DNA of 64,000 nucleotides from positions 3,782,001 to 3,846,000 of the forward strand of contig OY969923.1 in assembly GCA_963704615.1 (NCBI GenBank). The letters are read 5' to 3'. Within the stretch, counting starts at the first letter, position 1; each line of letters opens with the position of its first letter. Below the pieces are notes generated by a model. The model was not told the DNA's origin. It saw nothing but the letters and a program-made list of their open reading frames with translations, and made no database searches. The translations under genes were made by a program, and so were the position numbers. Source of the stretch: Bog-756 sp963704615 (GTDB lineage Bacteria; Actinomycetota; Acidimicrobiia; Acidimicrobiales; RAAP-2). This document shows positions 1 through 8,534 of the stretch, piece by piece.

Positions 1-1167
1 CAGCACGGCGGCCGTGCTCAGCCGCTCGGCCAGCAAAGGATCGGCCAGGATCTGGCGCACCGGCGCCGCGAACGACTCGGCCGCGGGCTCTTCGACCAGG
101 TAGCCGGTGCGTCCGTGGTCGATGAGGCTACGCAGGCCACCCACGTCGGAGGCCACAACTGGAGTACCGCAGGCAGCGGACTCCAGGGCAACCAGGCCGA
201 ACGACTCGGACCGGCTGGGGACCAGGCACACATCGGCAGCCCGGTAGTAGGTCGAGAGCAGCTCGTGGGGTCGGGGCGGCACGAAGACGACCCGGCCACC
301 GAGTCCGAGCTCGTCGACCAGCACGGCCAGTCGCTCGACTTCGGCCTCGCCCTGAGGCCCGCTGGGCCCGCCGACGACGACCAGCCGGGCACCGGGATGA
401 TCGGGGCCCAGGTCGGCCAGGGTGCGCACGGCCATGGCTACTCCCTTGAGGGGCTGGATCCGGCCCACGAACAAGAGCAGCGGGCCATCGTGACCCAGGC
501 CGAGGGCCCGGCGGGCCTGTCGACGGTCCCCCGGACCGAAAAAGGCGTGGTCGACGCCCGGGGCCACGATGCGGATCCGTGAGGGGTCGGCGTGGTAGAG
601 GTCGGAGATCTGTTCCGCCTCGACCGAGCATGAGGCCAGCACCGTGTCCGAGCACCGGATGATGGTGGCCTCGGCTTCGGCCCGCTGGTGGGGCGAATCG
701 GCCTCGACCTCCTCGGGGCTGAACTCGGCCTTGACCCGGTCGAGGGTGTGGAAGGTCGACACCAGGGGCAGGTTCATCTCGTGCTTGATGACGTGGCCGG
801 CCATGCCGCTCAGCCAGTAGTTGGCATGCACGGCATCGAAGGGAAGGGCGTCGGCGCCGAATCCCTCGGTCGACCCCATGCGCTTGAGCACGCCGTCAGC
901 GAACTCCTCGACCACCCCGGGGAGGCTCTCTTTGGGGAGAGGCATGGGCGGGCCGGCAGCGATGTGGTGCACCCGGAATCCGGGCTCGATATCGACGGTG
1001 ACCGGCAGGTCGTCGGCCCCGGCTCGGGTGAACACATCGCAGACCACGCCGGTCCGAGCCAGGGCCGCAGACAGCTCACGCACGTAGACGTTCATGCCGC
1101 CGCCGTCCCCGGTGCCGGGCTGGGCCAGGGGTGAGGTATGGAGGGAAAGGACGGCCAGACGCCTCAT
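1..1167 (-). CDS. mshA: D-inositol-3-phosphate glycosyltransferase MshA, 3' end cut by window
   Basis: This is a GT-B family 4 glycosyltransferase that would transfer GlcNAc to inositol phosphate in the first step of mycothiol synthesis, in the cytosol. The reading frame is open from the ATG at 1167 to base 1 (389 codons), so the C-terminus lies outside the window; full-length members have roughly 420-480 residues. The N-terminus carries the MshA signature HTSPLAQPGTGDGGGMNVY. Further on are VHANYWLSGM, FVGRIQPLKG and the nucleotide-sugar E-x7-E motif in ESFGLVALES. It lies 29 nt behind the XRE regulator and is probably the last gene of the sodX operon. Other family 4 glycosyltransferases share the fold, but the N-terminal motif makes MshA by far the best call. 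Confidence 0.9.
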   Translation of the reverse strand, partial: MRRLAVLSLHTSPLAQPGTGDGGGMNVYVRELSAALARTGVVCDVFTRAGADDLPVTVDIEPGFRVHHIAAGPPMPLPKESLPGVVEEFADGVLKRMGSTEGFGADALPFDAVHANYWLSGMAGHVIKHEMNLPLVSTFHTLDRVKAEFSPEEVEADSPHQRAEAEATIIRCSDTVLASCSVEAEQISDLYHADPSRIRIVAPGVDHAFFGPGDRRQARRALGLGHDGPLLLFVGRIQPLKGVAMAVRTLADLGPDHPGARLVVVGGPSGPQGEAEVERLAVLVDELGLGGRVVFVPPRPHELLSTYYRAADVCLVPSRSESFGLVALESAACGTPVVASDVGGLRSLIDHGRTGYLVEEPAAESFAAPVRQILADPLLAERLSTAAVL

Positions 1168-1196
1168 GCGTGGCCGATCCTACCGGTCGGTCACAA

Positions 1197-1730
1197 TCAT
1201 CCTGCGATCGACGTGGACCCGACCGGACCGCTCCCCCCGGCCGTCCCGACGCCGGCGATCGGGGGATCGCCCGGTCCGTCGTCTGCTCCCGAGTCCCCGG
1301 TGGCTTCGCCCGAATCGGCGGCCGACGCCCGGTCGGCCCCGGCCTGGTCCTCATTCTCGTGCCGGAACGAGAGGTAGATCCGCATCATCGCCTGACGTTG
1401 CTCGTCGGTGAGATGACGATCGGCGAAGATGTGGCGCGACAGGTCGGTGTCGCCGTCGGGCTTGTCGAGGATGCCGGCTTGCACGTAGAGGGTCTCGGCC
1501 GAGATGCGGAGGGCCTTGGCGATCTGTTGCAGGATCTCCGCCGAGGGCCGCCGAAGGCCCCGCTCGATCTGGCTCAGGTACGGATTGGAGATGCCGGCCA
1601 ACTCGGAGAGCCTTCGCAGCGAGAGCCGGGCCGAGTTCCGCTGTTCGCGGATGAACGATCCGAGCTCGTTGAAGCGTTCCGGGAGATCTTTGACGAACTG
1701 CGTGCCTTCGGCGCGGGCCGGTTCCTTCAC
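1197..1730 (-). CDS. XRE-family helix-turn-helix regulator
   Basis: This 177-aa protein has a Cro/C1-type helix-turn-helix at about residues 25-80 (LSELAGISNPYLSQIERG, then PSAEILQQIAKAL). A helical segment follows (LTDEQRQAMMRIYLSF). The C-terminal 45 residues are Gly/Ser/Asp-rich and probably disordered. The GTG start at 1730 overlaps the TGA stop of rsiG in a GTGA overlap, so the two are probably translationally coupled. The family binds DNA as dimers; the target here is unknown. Constant pairing with an anti-sigma protein suggests a shared developmental or stress circuit, but that is inference. Confidence 0.85.
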   Translation of the reverse strand: MKEPARAEGTQFVKDLPERFNELGSFIREQRNSARLSLRRLSELAGISNPYLSQIERGLRRPSAEILQQIAKALRISAETLYVQAGILDKPDGDTDLSRHIFADRHLTDEQRQAMMRIYLSFRHENEDQAGADRASAADSGEATGDSGADDGPGDPPIAGVGTAGGSGPVGSTSIAG

Positions 1731-2269
1731 GAGAGCAGGCCGTCGACCGAGGCCCGCCCGGTCTTGTGCCGCTCGACCAGCTCGGCCTGGAGCGTGTCGA
1801 TGCGCACATGAAGCGCTCGACGGTCGAGCGACACCCGGTTCTCGAGGGCCTCGAGACGTGCGGCCAGGTCGCGGAGTTGGTTCGGTTCCAGGTCGGGCAG
1901 CGCGCCGATCTCATCGATCCCCAGCACTGCGTCGAGCTCGGTGGTGAGGTCTGACTCTTCGGTGTCGGGGGCGAGCAGCATCGGGAGGTGCTCGGGTCCC
2001 GGAGGACGGCCCGGGCCCGAGGCGAGGATGCCCGGCAGGTCGTTGACCAAGGAGGCCAGATCGGGCGGTCCATCGGAACCCAGGTGCTCGAGGTAGGTGT
2101 GGACGATGTCGAGACGACCCTGGATCAGCCGGCGCAGATAGGACAGGCCCACCTCGGCCTGCTGGCACTCGGTGCGCATGGACCGGATCTCCTCGGTTGA
2201 CCGCGCACCGATGCCGTCGAGATAGGGGCTGGTCAGAATGCGGTCAAGGTCGTCCCGGGGGCTTGGCAT
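1727..2269 (-). CDS. rsiG: RsiG-like c-di-GMP-binding anti-sigma factor
   Basis: This 180-aa, largely helical protein carries two copies of the c-di-GMP motif E(X)3S(X)2R(X)3Q(X)3D described for Streptomyces RsiG. Copy 1 is exact: E39, S43, R46, Q50, D54. Copy 2 is E143, S147, R150, H154, D158, with His in the Gln position. In Streptomyces, RsiG bound to c-di-GMP holds the FliA-family sigma factor WhiG inactive. The Pro/Gly-rich middle (about residues 66-100) fits a linker between two helical hairpin arms. The start overlaps the sodX stop by one base (TGATG), and the end overlaps the XRE gene. The sigma partner is not in this window. The identification rests on motif spacing, which is unlikely to match twice by chance. 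Confidence 0.82.
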   Translation of the reverse strand: MPSPRDDLDRILTSPYLDGIGARSTEEIRSMRTECQQAEVGLSYLRRLIQGRLDIVHTYLEHLGSDGPPDLASLVNDLPGILASGPGRPPGPEHLPMLLAPDTEESDLTTELDAVLGIDEIGALPDLEPNQLRDLAARLEALENRVSLDRRALHVRIDTLQAELVERHKTGRASVDGLLS

Positions 2270-2691
2270 CAGCCTCGATGGTACTCCGCCGGCCAGGGCC
2301 CAGGGCCGCTCCGTCCCAATGGTGCATAGCGGTAGACCGCCCGGCCGACGAGGGAGGAACGGGGCACGGAGCCGAACGACCGGCTGTCCGTGCTGGCCTC
2401 GAGGGCGTCGCCCACCACCTCGAGGGTGCCTTCCTGCTGGTGAAGGTCGGCGACCCTCTTGACGAGGATGCGGTCCGGACGCCGGGGATCACGCACGGCG
2501 ACGACCGCCCCGGGTGGGGGCCAGGGCTGTCGGGGCCAGGGCAGGGCCAGCACCACCAGACGGTCACCGGGCAGGAGGGCGGGCGCCATGGACGTGCCGG
2601 CCACCTCGACCCGGCGGATCGATCGCCACGCCGCACCCACGCACAGGGCGAGAACGAGAACAACCGACCCGCGCCTGACAACACTGATCAC
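2269..2691 (-). CDS. sodX: Nickel-type superoxide dismutase maturation protease (S26 peptidase)
   Basis: This small S26 signal-peptidase-like protein (about 140 aa) has an N-terminal membrane segment (VVLVLALCVGAAW). The catalytic Ser motif is GTSMAPALLPGDRL, and the Lys lies in RILVKRV. Such proteases beside sodN are thought to remove the SodN leader so that the nickel hook starts with His. The gene diverges from sodN, which supports this role. The frame stays open upstream to 2907, inside sodN, so the GTG at 2691 is chosen to leave a 175-bp divergent promoter region; this start is uncertain. Its stop overlaps the rsiG start, so it heads the leftward operon. Confidence 0.8.
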   Translation of the reverse strand: MISVVRRGSVVLVLALCVGAAWRSIRRVEVAGTSMAPALLPGDRLVVLALPWPRQPWPPPGAVVAVRDPRRPDRILVKRVADLHQQEGTLEVVGDALEASTDSRSFGSVPRSSLVGRAVYRYAPLGRSGPGPWPAEYHRG

Positions 2692-2866
2692 GGGCGAGCC
2701 GGTGCCTTCGCCCCTGCCTTGGCCTGGTGCGGGGCGGGTCCCAAGGTTCGGCGATCTCGGAACGTGGGTAATGTGACCCGATACCGCAACACGACCCACT
2801 CTGTACCAGATGACCTGGGTGCTCCGTGCACGGCTGGATCGCCCATCGACAATAAGGAGCACCATC

Positions 2867-3283
2867 ATGCGCATCGCAGACCACCTGCTGGCCACCGTCG
2901 ACCGCATCTCTGCACCAAAGGTGGTGCATGCCCACTGCGACCTGCCCTGCGGCGTCTACGACCCGGCCCAGGCTCGCATCGAGGCCGAGTCGATCAAGGG
3001 GACCATCGAAAAGTTCAACGCATCGGACGACCATGAGTTCCAGACTCGGGCCATCATCATCAAAGAGGAGCGGGCCGAGCTGGTCAAGCATCACCTCTGG
3101 GTGCTGTGGACCGACTACTTCAAGCCCGAGCACCTGGAGAAGTTCCCCAACCTCCACGACATCTTCTGGAAGGCCACCAAAAAGGCCGGCGAAGTGAAGA
3201 AGACGACCGATGTCAAGGTGGCCGACGAGCTGCTGGCCCAGATCGCCGAGATCGACAAGATGTTCTGGGAGACCAAGAAGTAA
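2867..3283 (+). CDS. sodN: Nickel superoxide dismutase SodN
   Basis: This enzyme dismutates superoxide to peroxide and oxygen using a Ni-hook active site. The hook motif HCDLPCGVYDP is present, with His23, Cys24 and Cys28 as expected ligands once the 22-residue leader is cut off. The mature chain would be 116 aa, close to the usual 117. The ATG at 2867 is preceded by AAGGAG at a good distance. An in-frame start at 2810 would add 19 residues with no leader-like character and is rejected. The helical C-terminal part (KHHLWVLWTDYFKPEHL) is typical of the family. sodX, transcribed divergently, supplies the maturation protease. Confidence 0.95.
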   Translation: MRIADHLLATVDRISAPKVVHAHCDLPCGVYDPAQARIEAESIKGTIEKFNASDDHEFQTRAIIIKEERAELVKHHLWVLWTDYFKPEHLEKFPNLHDIFWKATKKAGEVKKTTDVKVADELLAQIAEIDKMFWETKK

Positions 3284-3441
3284 GGGCCTCCCTCCGGGAG
3301 CACGGGTCGCCAACCAGGCGCACCCGACTTCGGATCGGCCCTGTGCCGGCAGCCCCCCGAAGCGGCTCCGGCCGGACTGTCAGTCGAACGTCAGATGTCG
3401 GCTATCGGTCGGGCAACCCTGGTCGCCCGGTGGCCTCATCG

Positions 3442-3777
3442 CTAGACGCCACCGTTGTGTTCCGACGTCGAGGTGTCACCGCTCCACCCATGGTCATCAC
3501 CAGGGATGGCCTCACAGACCTGGCAGGTTTGTGCTGTCGGTGCCGTGGACAGGTGGGCGTCGTCGATGGCCGAGCCACACGAGACACACAGTCCATAGGT
3601 CCCCTCGTCCAGGCGGGCGAGGGCCGACTCCACCTGGTCGAGGACACGATCGACCTCGTCGACGGAGGCTTCGGACGACAGAGGTTCGCCCTCCCCCGAT
3701 GACGGGGCGTCGACGCTCGCGTCTGTCTCCCCGTTGGCGGCGTCGGCGAGGGGAACCCGGGTTTCCATGCCCGGCAT
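3442..3777 (-). CDS. DksA/TraR-family C4 zinc finger protein
   Basis: This acidic protein of about 111 aa ends in a DksA/TraR-type zinc finger: CVSCG, then 18 residues later CQVC. It is preceded by the family helix VLDQVESALARLDEGTYGLC. In other bacteria such proteins bind the RNA polymerase secondary channel or act as small regulators. This one lacks the long coiled coil of true DksA, so a role in polymerase control is uncertain. The ATG codons at 3777 and 3768 are both possible starts; longer versions run into the divergent desulfurase gene and are unlikely. Confidence 0.8.
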   Translation of the reverse strand: MPGMETRVPLADAANGETDASVDAPSSGEGEPLSSEASVDEVDRVLDQVESALARLDEGTYGLCVSCGSAIDDAHLSTAPTAQTCQVCEAIPGDDHGWSGDTSTSEHNGGV

Positions 3778-3817
3778 CGTATCCGCCGGATCTGGCACTA
3801 CCCCGTAGGGTGGCGTC

Positions 3818-5279
3818 GTGGAGCGCACGCCCGACACCGACACCCGACACCGCGGCGATCCGGCGGAGCCTTTGGCCGAACTGATCGGCTCGGGCCAGCG
3901 GGTGCCGTGCCTTGACGGCGTGGATCGCCGGGCTGTCGAGTTGGACCAGGCCGCCTCGACCCAGGCCTTGCCGGAGGTCGCAGCCCGGGTCACCGAGTTC
4001 CTCCCGTGGTACTCGAGTGTGCACCGGGGAGCCGGCTTCCGCTCGAGGCACGCCACCGCCGCCTACGAGAACGCCCGGCGTGCCGTGCTGGCCTTCGCCG
4101 GCCGAAGCGCCGAGCGGGACGATGTGGCCATCCTCTGCCGGAACGCCACTGAGGCCATCAACCACCTGGCCTACCGGCTACGCCTGAAGGAAACGGACGT
4201 CGTGGTGACCACGGTGGTCGAACACCACGCCAACCTTCTGCCCTGGGGTCGGGTGGCGGAGCGGCGCTATGTCGAATGCTCGCCCGCGGGGACCTTCACG
4301 GTCGATGACGTCTGCGCCGCGCTCGAAGCCGGGGACGGTCCGGCCGCACTGCTGGCGGTGACCGGTGCCTCCAACGTGACCGGGTGGCTGCCGCCTCTCG
4401 AGGGCATCATCGCCGCAGCCCACGATCGTGGCGTCCCCGTGGTCGTGGATGCTGCTCGAATTGGCCCCGCATCGGCCGCTGCCGGCGTCGGCCGACTTCC
4501 TGGCCTTCAGTGGCCACAAGCTGTACGCCCCCTTCGGCTCCGGAGCCCTCATCGGACCGCGCTCACTGTTCGAGTCCGGCGACCCTTTCCTGGCCGGGGG
4601 AGGCGCGGTGGACCTGGTCGGGCTGGACGAGGTGATTTGGACGGCCCCGCCGGATCGTGAGGAGGCGGGCTCACCCAATGTCGTCGGCGCCGTCGCCCTC
4701 CATGCCGCCATTGACGCCCTCGGCCGGTTGGGATGGGACTCCATCATCGACCATGAGCGCGCCCTCGCCCGTCGACTGGCCGACGGGTTGGCATCCATCG
4801 ACCGTGTCCGGCTCCTCGGGCCGTGGGGCTCCGAACAGGGGGGACGTGTGGCGGGGAGCGAACCCACCGAAACCCTTCCGGTGGCGGCGTTCACCGTCGA
4901 GGGGATGCACCATGCCCTGGTGGCCGCTCGACTGAGCGCCGAGTACGCCATCGCCGTTCGCCACGGGTGCTTCTGCGCCCATCCCTATGTGGTCCGGCTT
5001 CTCGGACTGAGCGAGACTGCGGTCGAGGCCTATCGCTCGGACGTGCTCCAGGGCGATCATCGTCAGGTCCCCGGGGCGGTGCGGGCCAGCGCAGGACTGG
5101 GGACATCTGGCCACGACGTCGACGCTCTGCTGGCAGCGGTAGCCGATCTGGCCGGCGGCGCAACCGCCCCGGTGCCCTACCAGCAGGACCCGGCCACCGG
5201 AGACTTCTTCCCGGTCACTGACCAGCCTGCGTGGCGTCATGCTGCATTCGAGCCCGGCGCCGCCTGCGCCCGGGGATGA
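3818..5279 (+). pseudogene. Cysteine desulfurase (SufS/CsdA type), single-base frameshift near 4457
   Basis: This class V aminotransferase takes sulfur from cysteine with PLP. The first half, from the GTG at 3818, has the fold start (LDQAASTQALP) and NATEAINHLAYR. The second half, in another frame, has the PLP lysine in FSGHKLYAPFG and the catalytic loop RHGCFCAHPYV. Removing one base at about 4457 joins the halves as VDAAELAPHRP, the expected family sequence, and gives a continuous 486-aa protein. Both halves are otherwise well conserved, so this is either a recent inactivation or a sequence error. There are no suf genes beside it, so a link to Fe-S assembly is not shown. Confidence 0.8.
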
Positions 5280-5377
5280 GGACAGGCAACGCCTACGATC
5301 AGCCGGTGCTCCGACCTAGCCGCGCGCTGCTCCGCCTATCGGACAATCGACTGATTTCGCGCCGGGGACGGTTGGTG

Positions 5378-6391
5378 ATGGTGCTCGGGGCACGGAGACT
5401 CGTCGCTGCCTGCTCGGCCCTCTCGCTGGCTCTTCCTGCCTGCCTGCTGGCCGGCTGCACCTCGGGATCGGCCTCGGCCTCCCCCACCACCCCAACCGCC
5501 TACGTGGCCACCGGGGCCGGCGTGGCCAATCCGGGGAACACGGTGGCCGTGGTCAACACCGCGACCTCCCGGGCACAGACATCGATCATCACCGGCACCT
5601 TGCCGGCTGCCTTGGCCGTCACCCCGGACGGCAAGGACGTTCTCGTGACCAACAAGGGTGTGGACACGGTTTCGGAGATCGATGTGGCCACAGGAAGAGT
5701 CGTCGGGGCAGCAACGGTGGGCGTGGAGCCCGATGCCGTGGCCATCACGCCCAACGGTGCTCTCGCCCTGGTCGCCAATTTCGACGACAACACCGTGACG
5801 CCGCTCAGCCTCCCTTCACTTCGGGCCGGCACGCCGATCGCGGTGGGACGGCAACCGGTGGCCATCGCCGTCTCCCCCCGCGGCAACCTGGCCCTGGTGT
5901 CCAACTACGAGGACGGAACAGTGACGCCCATCACCCTGCCCGGGTTGGTGGCCGGTACGCCGGTGGCTGTCGGAGCCGAGCCTCTCGACGTCTTCATCAC
6001 CCCCGACGGTGGCACGGCTCTGGTCGCCGATTTCCAGACCAGCGAGGTCACACCTGTCGGTCTGCCCAGCCTCGTCGCGGCACCAGCGATACCGGTGGGG
6101 GGCAACCCGACGGGGATCGCCGGCGTGTCGGCGGCGATCGCCTACGTGAGCGGCGGTGACAGCGTCATTCCGATCGATCTGCACACTCGACAGGCGGGAG
6201 CACCCATCGGCGTGGGGACCACCGCCGAGGCGCTGGTCCTCGCTCCCGGGGGTTCGACAGCCTGGGTGTGCGGAGGCAACGGAACCCTTGTGCACGTGAA
6301 CCTAGCCACCGGCTCGGTGATCGGACGGGTTGGCGTCGGCAACCAGCCGTCGGCGGTGGTCATCGCCGACGGTCGAGCCCCCTCCGATTGA
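5378..6391 (+). CDS. YVTN-type beta-propeller lipoprotein
   Basis: This exported protein of 337 aa has a signal peptide ending in the lipobox LLAGC, so it is probably anchored to the outer face of the membrane. The rest is a beta-propeller made of about seven blades of some 40 residues, each with a core such as PVAVGRQPVAIAVSPRGN followed by ALVSNYEDGTVTPITLP. This is the YVTN/surface-layer propeller type; the function is unknown. The ATG at 5378 (or the GTG at 5375) follows a purine-rich GGGGACGG and places the signal peptide correctly. The longer frame from 5231 overlaps the desulfurase end. Confidence 0.75.
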   Translation: MVLGARRLVAACSALSLALPACLLAGCTSGSASASPTTPTAYVATGAGVANPGNTVAVVNTATSRAQTSIITGTLPAALAVTPDGKDVLVTNKGVDTVSEIDVATGRVVGAATVGVEPDAVAITPNGALALVANFDDNTVTPLSLPSLRAGTPIAVGRQPVAIAVSPRGNLALVSNYEDGTVTPITLPGLVAGTPVAVGAEPLDVFITPDGGTALVADFQTSEVTPVGLPSLVAAPAIPVGGNPTGIAGVSAAIAYVSGGDSVIPIDLHTRQAGAPIGVGTTAEALVLAPGGSTAWVCGGNGTLVHVNLATGSVIGRVGVGNQPSAVVIADGRAPSD

Positions 6392-6604
6392 CTTTGGTCG
6401 GGCAGCACGACGAACGAACCGCCCATGTCGCCGTCAGCCCGGCCCGGGAGACCGGAGGACGACGATTGGCTCCGCTCTGCGTACAGTAAACCCGATCCGC
6501 TGGTCGAGATCCATGGCGCCGGAGTGGCGCCGGCGGAGCATCCGGGTTTTCGAGAACGCAGCCACCGTCGAAGCGGCATTGACGGAGCCGGTACGCTCCC
6601 CGAT

Positions 6605-6677
6605 GGGCCGTTAGCTCATCGGGTAGAGCAGGGGACTTTTAATCCCAAGGTGGCGAGATCGAGACTCGCACGGCCCA
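6605..6677 (+). tRNA. tRNA-Lys (anticodon TTT)
   Basis: The 7-bp acceptor stem GGGCCGT/ACGGCCC is perfect. The D arm GCTC...GAGC, anticodon loop CTTTTAA with TTT, and T arm GCGAG/CTCGC are present. The 3' CCA is not fully encoded. The first anticodon-stem pair is a G/A mismatch and the T loop starts with A (ATCGAGA); both may come from the element that now supplies the 3' half. It is the integration target of the island to its right. Confidence 0.93.
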
Positions 6678-6683
6678 CCTGGT
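6636..6683 (+). repeat. attL: 48-bp direct repeat in tRNA-Lys
   Basis: The bases from the anticodon loop to just past the tRNA end are repeated exactly at 26286-26333. The repeat starts at CTTTTAATCCC and ends at CCACCTGGT. The tRNA stays complete on this side, as expected for tyrosine-integrase insertion into the 3' half of a tRNA gene. Confidence 0.93.
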
Positions 6684-6772
6684 CAGAGGCAGTTTTTGGT
6701 CCAGTCACACCCTCCGGATAGCCTAAACCCAACAGCTTGCCCAACAATTTTGGGAAGGGTCTGGAGGGCTCG

Positions 6773-7963
6773 ATGCCGGGGAGCTTGCGGGAACGGCAGC
6801 CGAACGTGTGGGAACTGCGGGTGTTCCTCGGTCGCGACGACAACGGCAAAGTTCGACACGGCAACCAGACGTTCCGCGGTGGCAAACGAGCGGCCGAGCG
6901 TGAGCTCACCCGATTGGTCGCAGCGGCGGAGGACGAGCCGGTGCCGCCGCCGGTCGTCGAGGCACCCCGGTGGAGCCAGTCGACGACCGTCAACGACGCC
7001 ATCCAGGGATGGAAGGACAACGGTTGGGAGGACCTCTCCCCCTCGACCGTCCGACGTTACGAGAACATGTGGATGAAGCACATCCACGGGTCCATCGGCC
7101 AGCAGCGGCTGACAGCCCTCAGCCCGTACGACGTCGAGAAGTACTTTCGTCGTTTGAAGGCCAACGGGCTGGCCGAGGCCAGCGTCCGTCAGATCCGGGC
7201 CCTGATGCATCGGGCCTGCCGATTGGCTCGAAAGTGGAGCGGCGGCGCGCTGCCGAACCCGATCGCCGACACCGAACTGCCAACGTGGGCGCTGGATGAG
7301 CGGAACGAGGTGAGAGCACCGACCCTCGAGGAGGTGCGCACGCTGATCGCCGCGGCCAACAAGCTCGACCCAAGCTTCGCGGCAGTACTGCGGTTGGTGG
7401 CGGCCACCGGCATGCGGAGGGGCGAGGTCTGTGCCCTCCGCTGGAACGACATCGACCTGTCTGCCGGCACGGTACGGATCAGCCAGAGCGTGGTGGCAGC
7501 CAAAGGCGGCGCCATCCTGAAATCGCCAAAGACCCGAGCCAGCATCCGCACCGTCGCCATCGACTCCGATACCGCCTCGATGCTCAAGCGACTGCAGCTC
7601 ACGCAACGGTCCCTGGCCATGGCGTGCGGATTGACTCTCGGGCAGGAGGCCTTCCTGTTTTCCTCCGAGCCCGGTGGGCTCGGAGCACCTCACCCGGATG
7701 CGATGAGCCATACCTTCGCCATCGTCCGGGCCAAGGCGAAGGTCGCCCCCGACGTGCACATGCACTCGCTGCGACACTTCCATGCCACCGTGCTCGACCC
7801 GGTCATCTCCGAGGCACAGAAGCAGACCCGACTCGGCTGGTCCACCGTCAAGATGGCCCGGCACTACACCGACTCGGTGCCCGAGGAGGACAGAAGAGCT
7901 GCGGCTCACGTGGGAGCGTTGCTGTCCTCAGGCGAAGCCGGCGCGGCTTCGGAGCCGGGCTGA
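6773..7963 (+). CDS. int: Tyrosine-type site-specific integrase
   Basis: This 396-aa integrase would insert and, with an excisionase, remove the element at tRNA-Lys. The N-terminus has an arm-DNA-binding region (PNVWELRVFLGRDDNGK, then QTFRGGKRAAERELTRL). A SAM-like core-binding domain follows at about residues 70-160. The catalytic domain has Arg in ATGMRRGEVCALRW, HSLRH, a Trp in place of the second His (RLGWSTV), and the nucleophile in ARHYTD. The ATG at 6773 has GGAGGG four bases upstream. The frame also allows a TTG at 6737, but that has no such site. It begins 90 bp from attL, a normal arrangement. Confidence 0.92.
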   Translation: MPGSLRERQPNVWELRVFLGRDDNGKVRHGNQTFRGGKRAAERELTRLVAAAEDEPVPPPVVEAPRWSQSTTVNDAIQGWKDNGWEDLSPSTVRRYENMWMKHIHGSIGQQRLTALSPYDVEKYFRRLKANGLAEASVRQIRALMHRACRLARKWSGGALPNPIADTELPTWALDERNEVRAPTLEEVRTLIAAANKLDPSFAAVLRLVAATGMRRGEVCALRWNDIDLSAGTVRISQSVVAAKGGAILKSPKTRASIRTVAIDSDTASMLKRLQLTQRSLAMACGLTLGQEAFLFSSEPGGLGAPHPDAMSHTFAIVRAKAKVAPDVHMHSLRHFHATVLDPVISEAQKQTRLGWSTVKMARHYTDSVPEEDRRAAAHVGALLSSGEAGAASEPG

Positions 7964-8217
7964 GGCCGCATCCACATACTCGGATGGGAGATAGTCCGCG
8001 GGAGTTCCTCGAGCGAGGTCACCGGCAGTCCGTCCAGCAGTCTCTCCACTGAACGCCGCGGAATCCGGATCCTTCGACCAATCCTGAAAACTGGGAGGGG
8101 AAACGATCCCTCCTTGATGGACCGATAGAGCGTGGAGCGGGTCTCGCCCAACAGATTGGCGGCCTCCTCGACGCTCAGAAGGGGTTTGGGAGCCTTGGTT
8201 GGTGGGCTGGTTCGCAT
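7906..8217 (-). CDS. xis: Excisionase-like MerR/HTH_17 DNA-binding protein
   Basis: This 103-aa protein contains a winged helix-turn-helix of the excisionase type: LLSVEEAANLLGETRSTLYRS, then FPVFRIGRRIRIP-like residues (PLPVFRIGRRIRIPRRS). It converges on the integrase and their 3' ends overlap by 58 bp, a common int/xis layout. The ATG at 8217 is preceded by CGGAGA at good spacing. The long upstream extension of the frame is not protein-like. A role in excision is inferred from family and position; it could instead regulate the neighbouring mob gene. Confidence 0.78.
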   Translation of the reverse strand: MRTSPPTKAPKPLLSVEEAANLLGETRSTLYRSIKEGSFPLPVFRIGRRIRIPRRSVERLLDGLPVTSLEELPRTISHPSMWMRPQPGSEAAPASPEDSNAPT

Positions 8218-8293
8218 GGACAGTCTCCGGTCGTGCTCAGTGCCAGGCGGTTTGCCGTGGTCGCAGTCCATCCTCCGGATCGACATCACCCGC

Positions 8294-8390
8294 AACGTCA
8301 CCCCGGACCACCGGAGACATTCCGCGCTGAAGGGTGACGTTGCCCAATGACCGCGCCGAACGTCACCCCCGGGTCCGGTTGACACGTCAC
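8294..8390. repeat. Four GTGACGTT iteron-like repeats between xis and the relaxase gene
   Basis: The octamer GTGACGTT, within GGGTGACGTT, occurs at 8334-8341 on the + strand. Its reverse complement is at 8294-8301 and 8359-8366, and a 7/8 copy is at 8383-8390. The first two copies are in inverted order. The same core is found as three tandem 13-bp units on the other side of the relaxase gene, so these are likely binding sites of one protein. Confidence 0.75.
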
Positions 8391-8534
8391 CCTCCCTGGT
8401 CGGCGACTTGTCAACGGTTGCAACCTGCGCCGGCCTGGTCGATGGCAGGGTCGGCGCCCCGGTCTCAAGCGCCCGGCCACGGGTCGGACGTCTGACCAGC
8501 TCATCGGTTGAACACGCACGGTCCAGGCCTGGAC

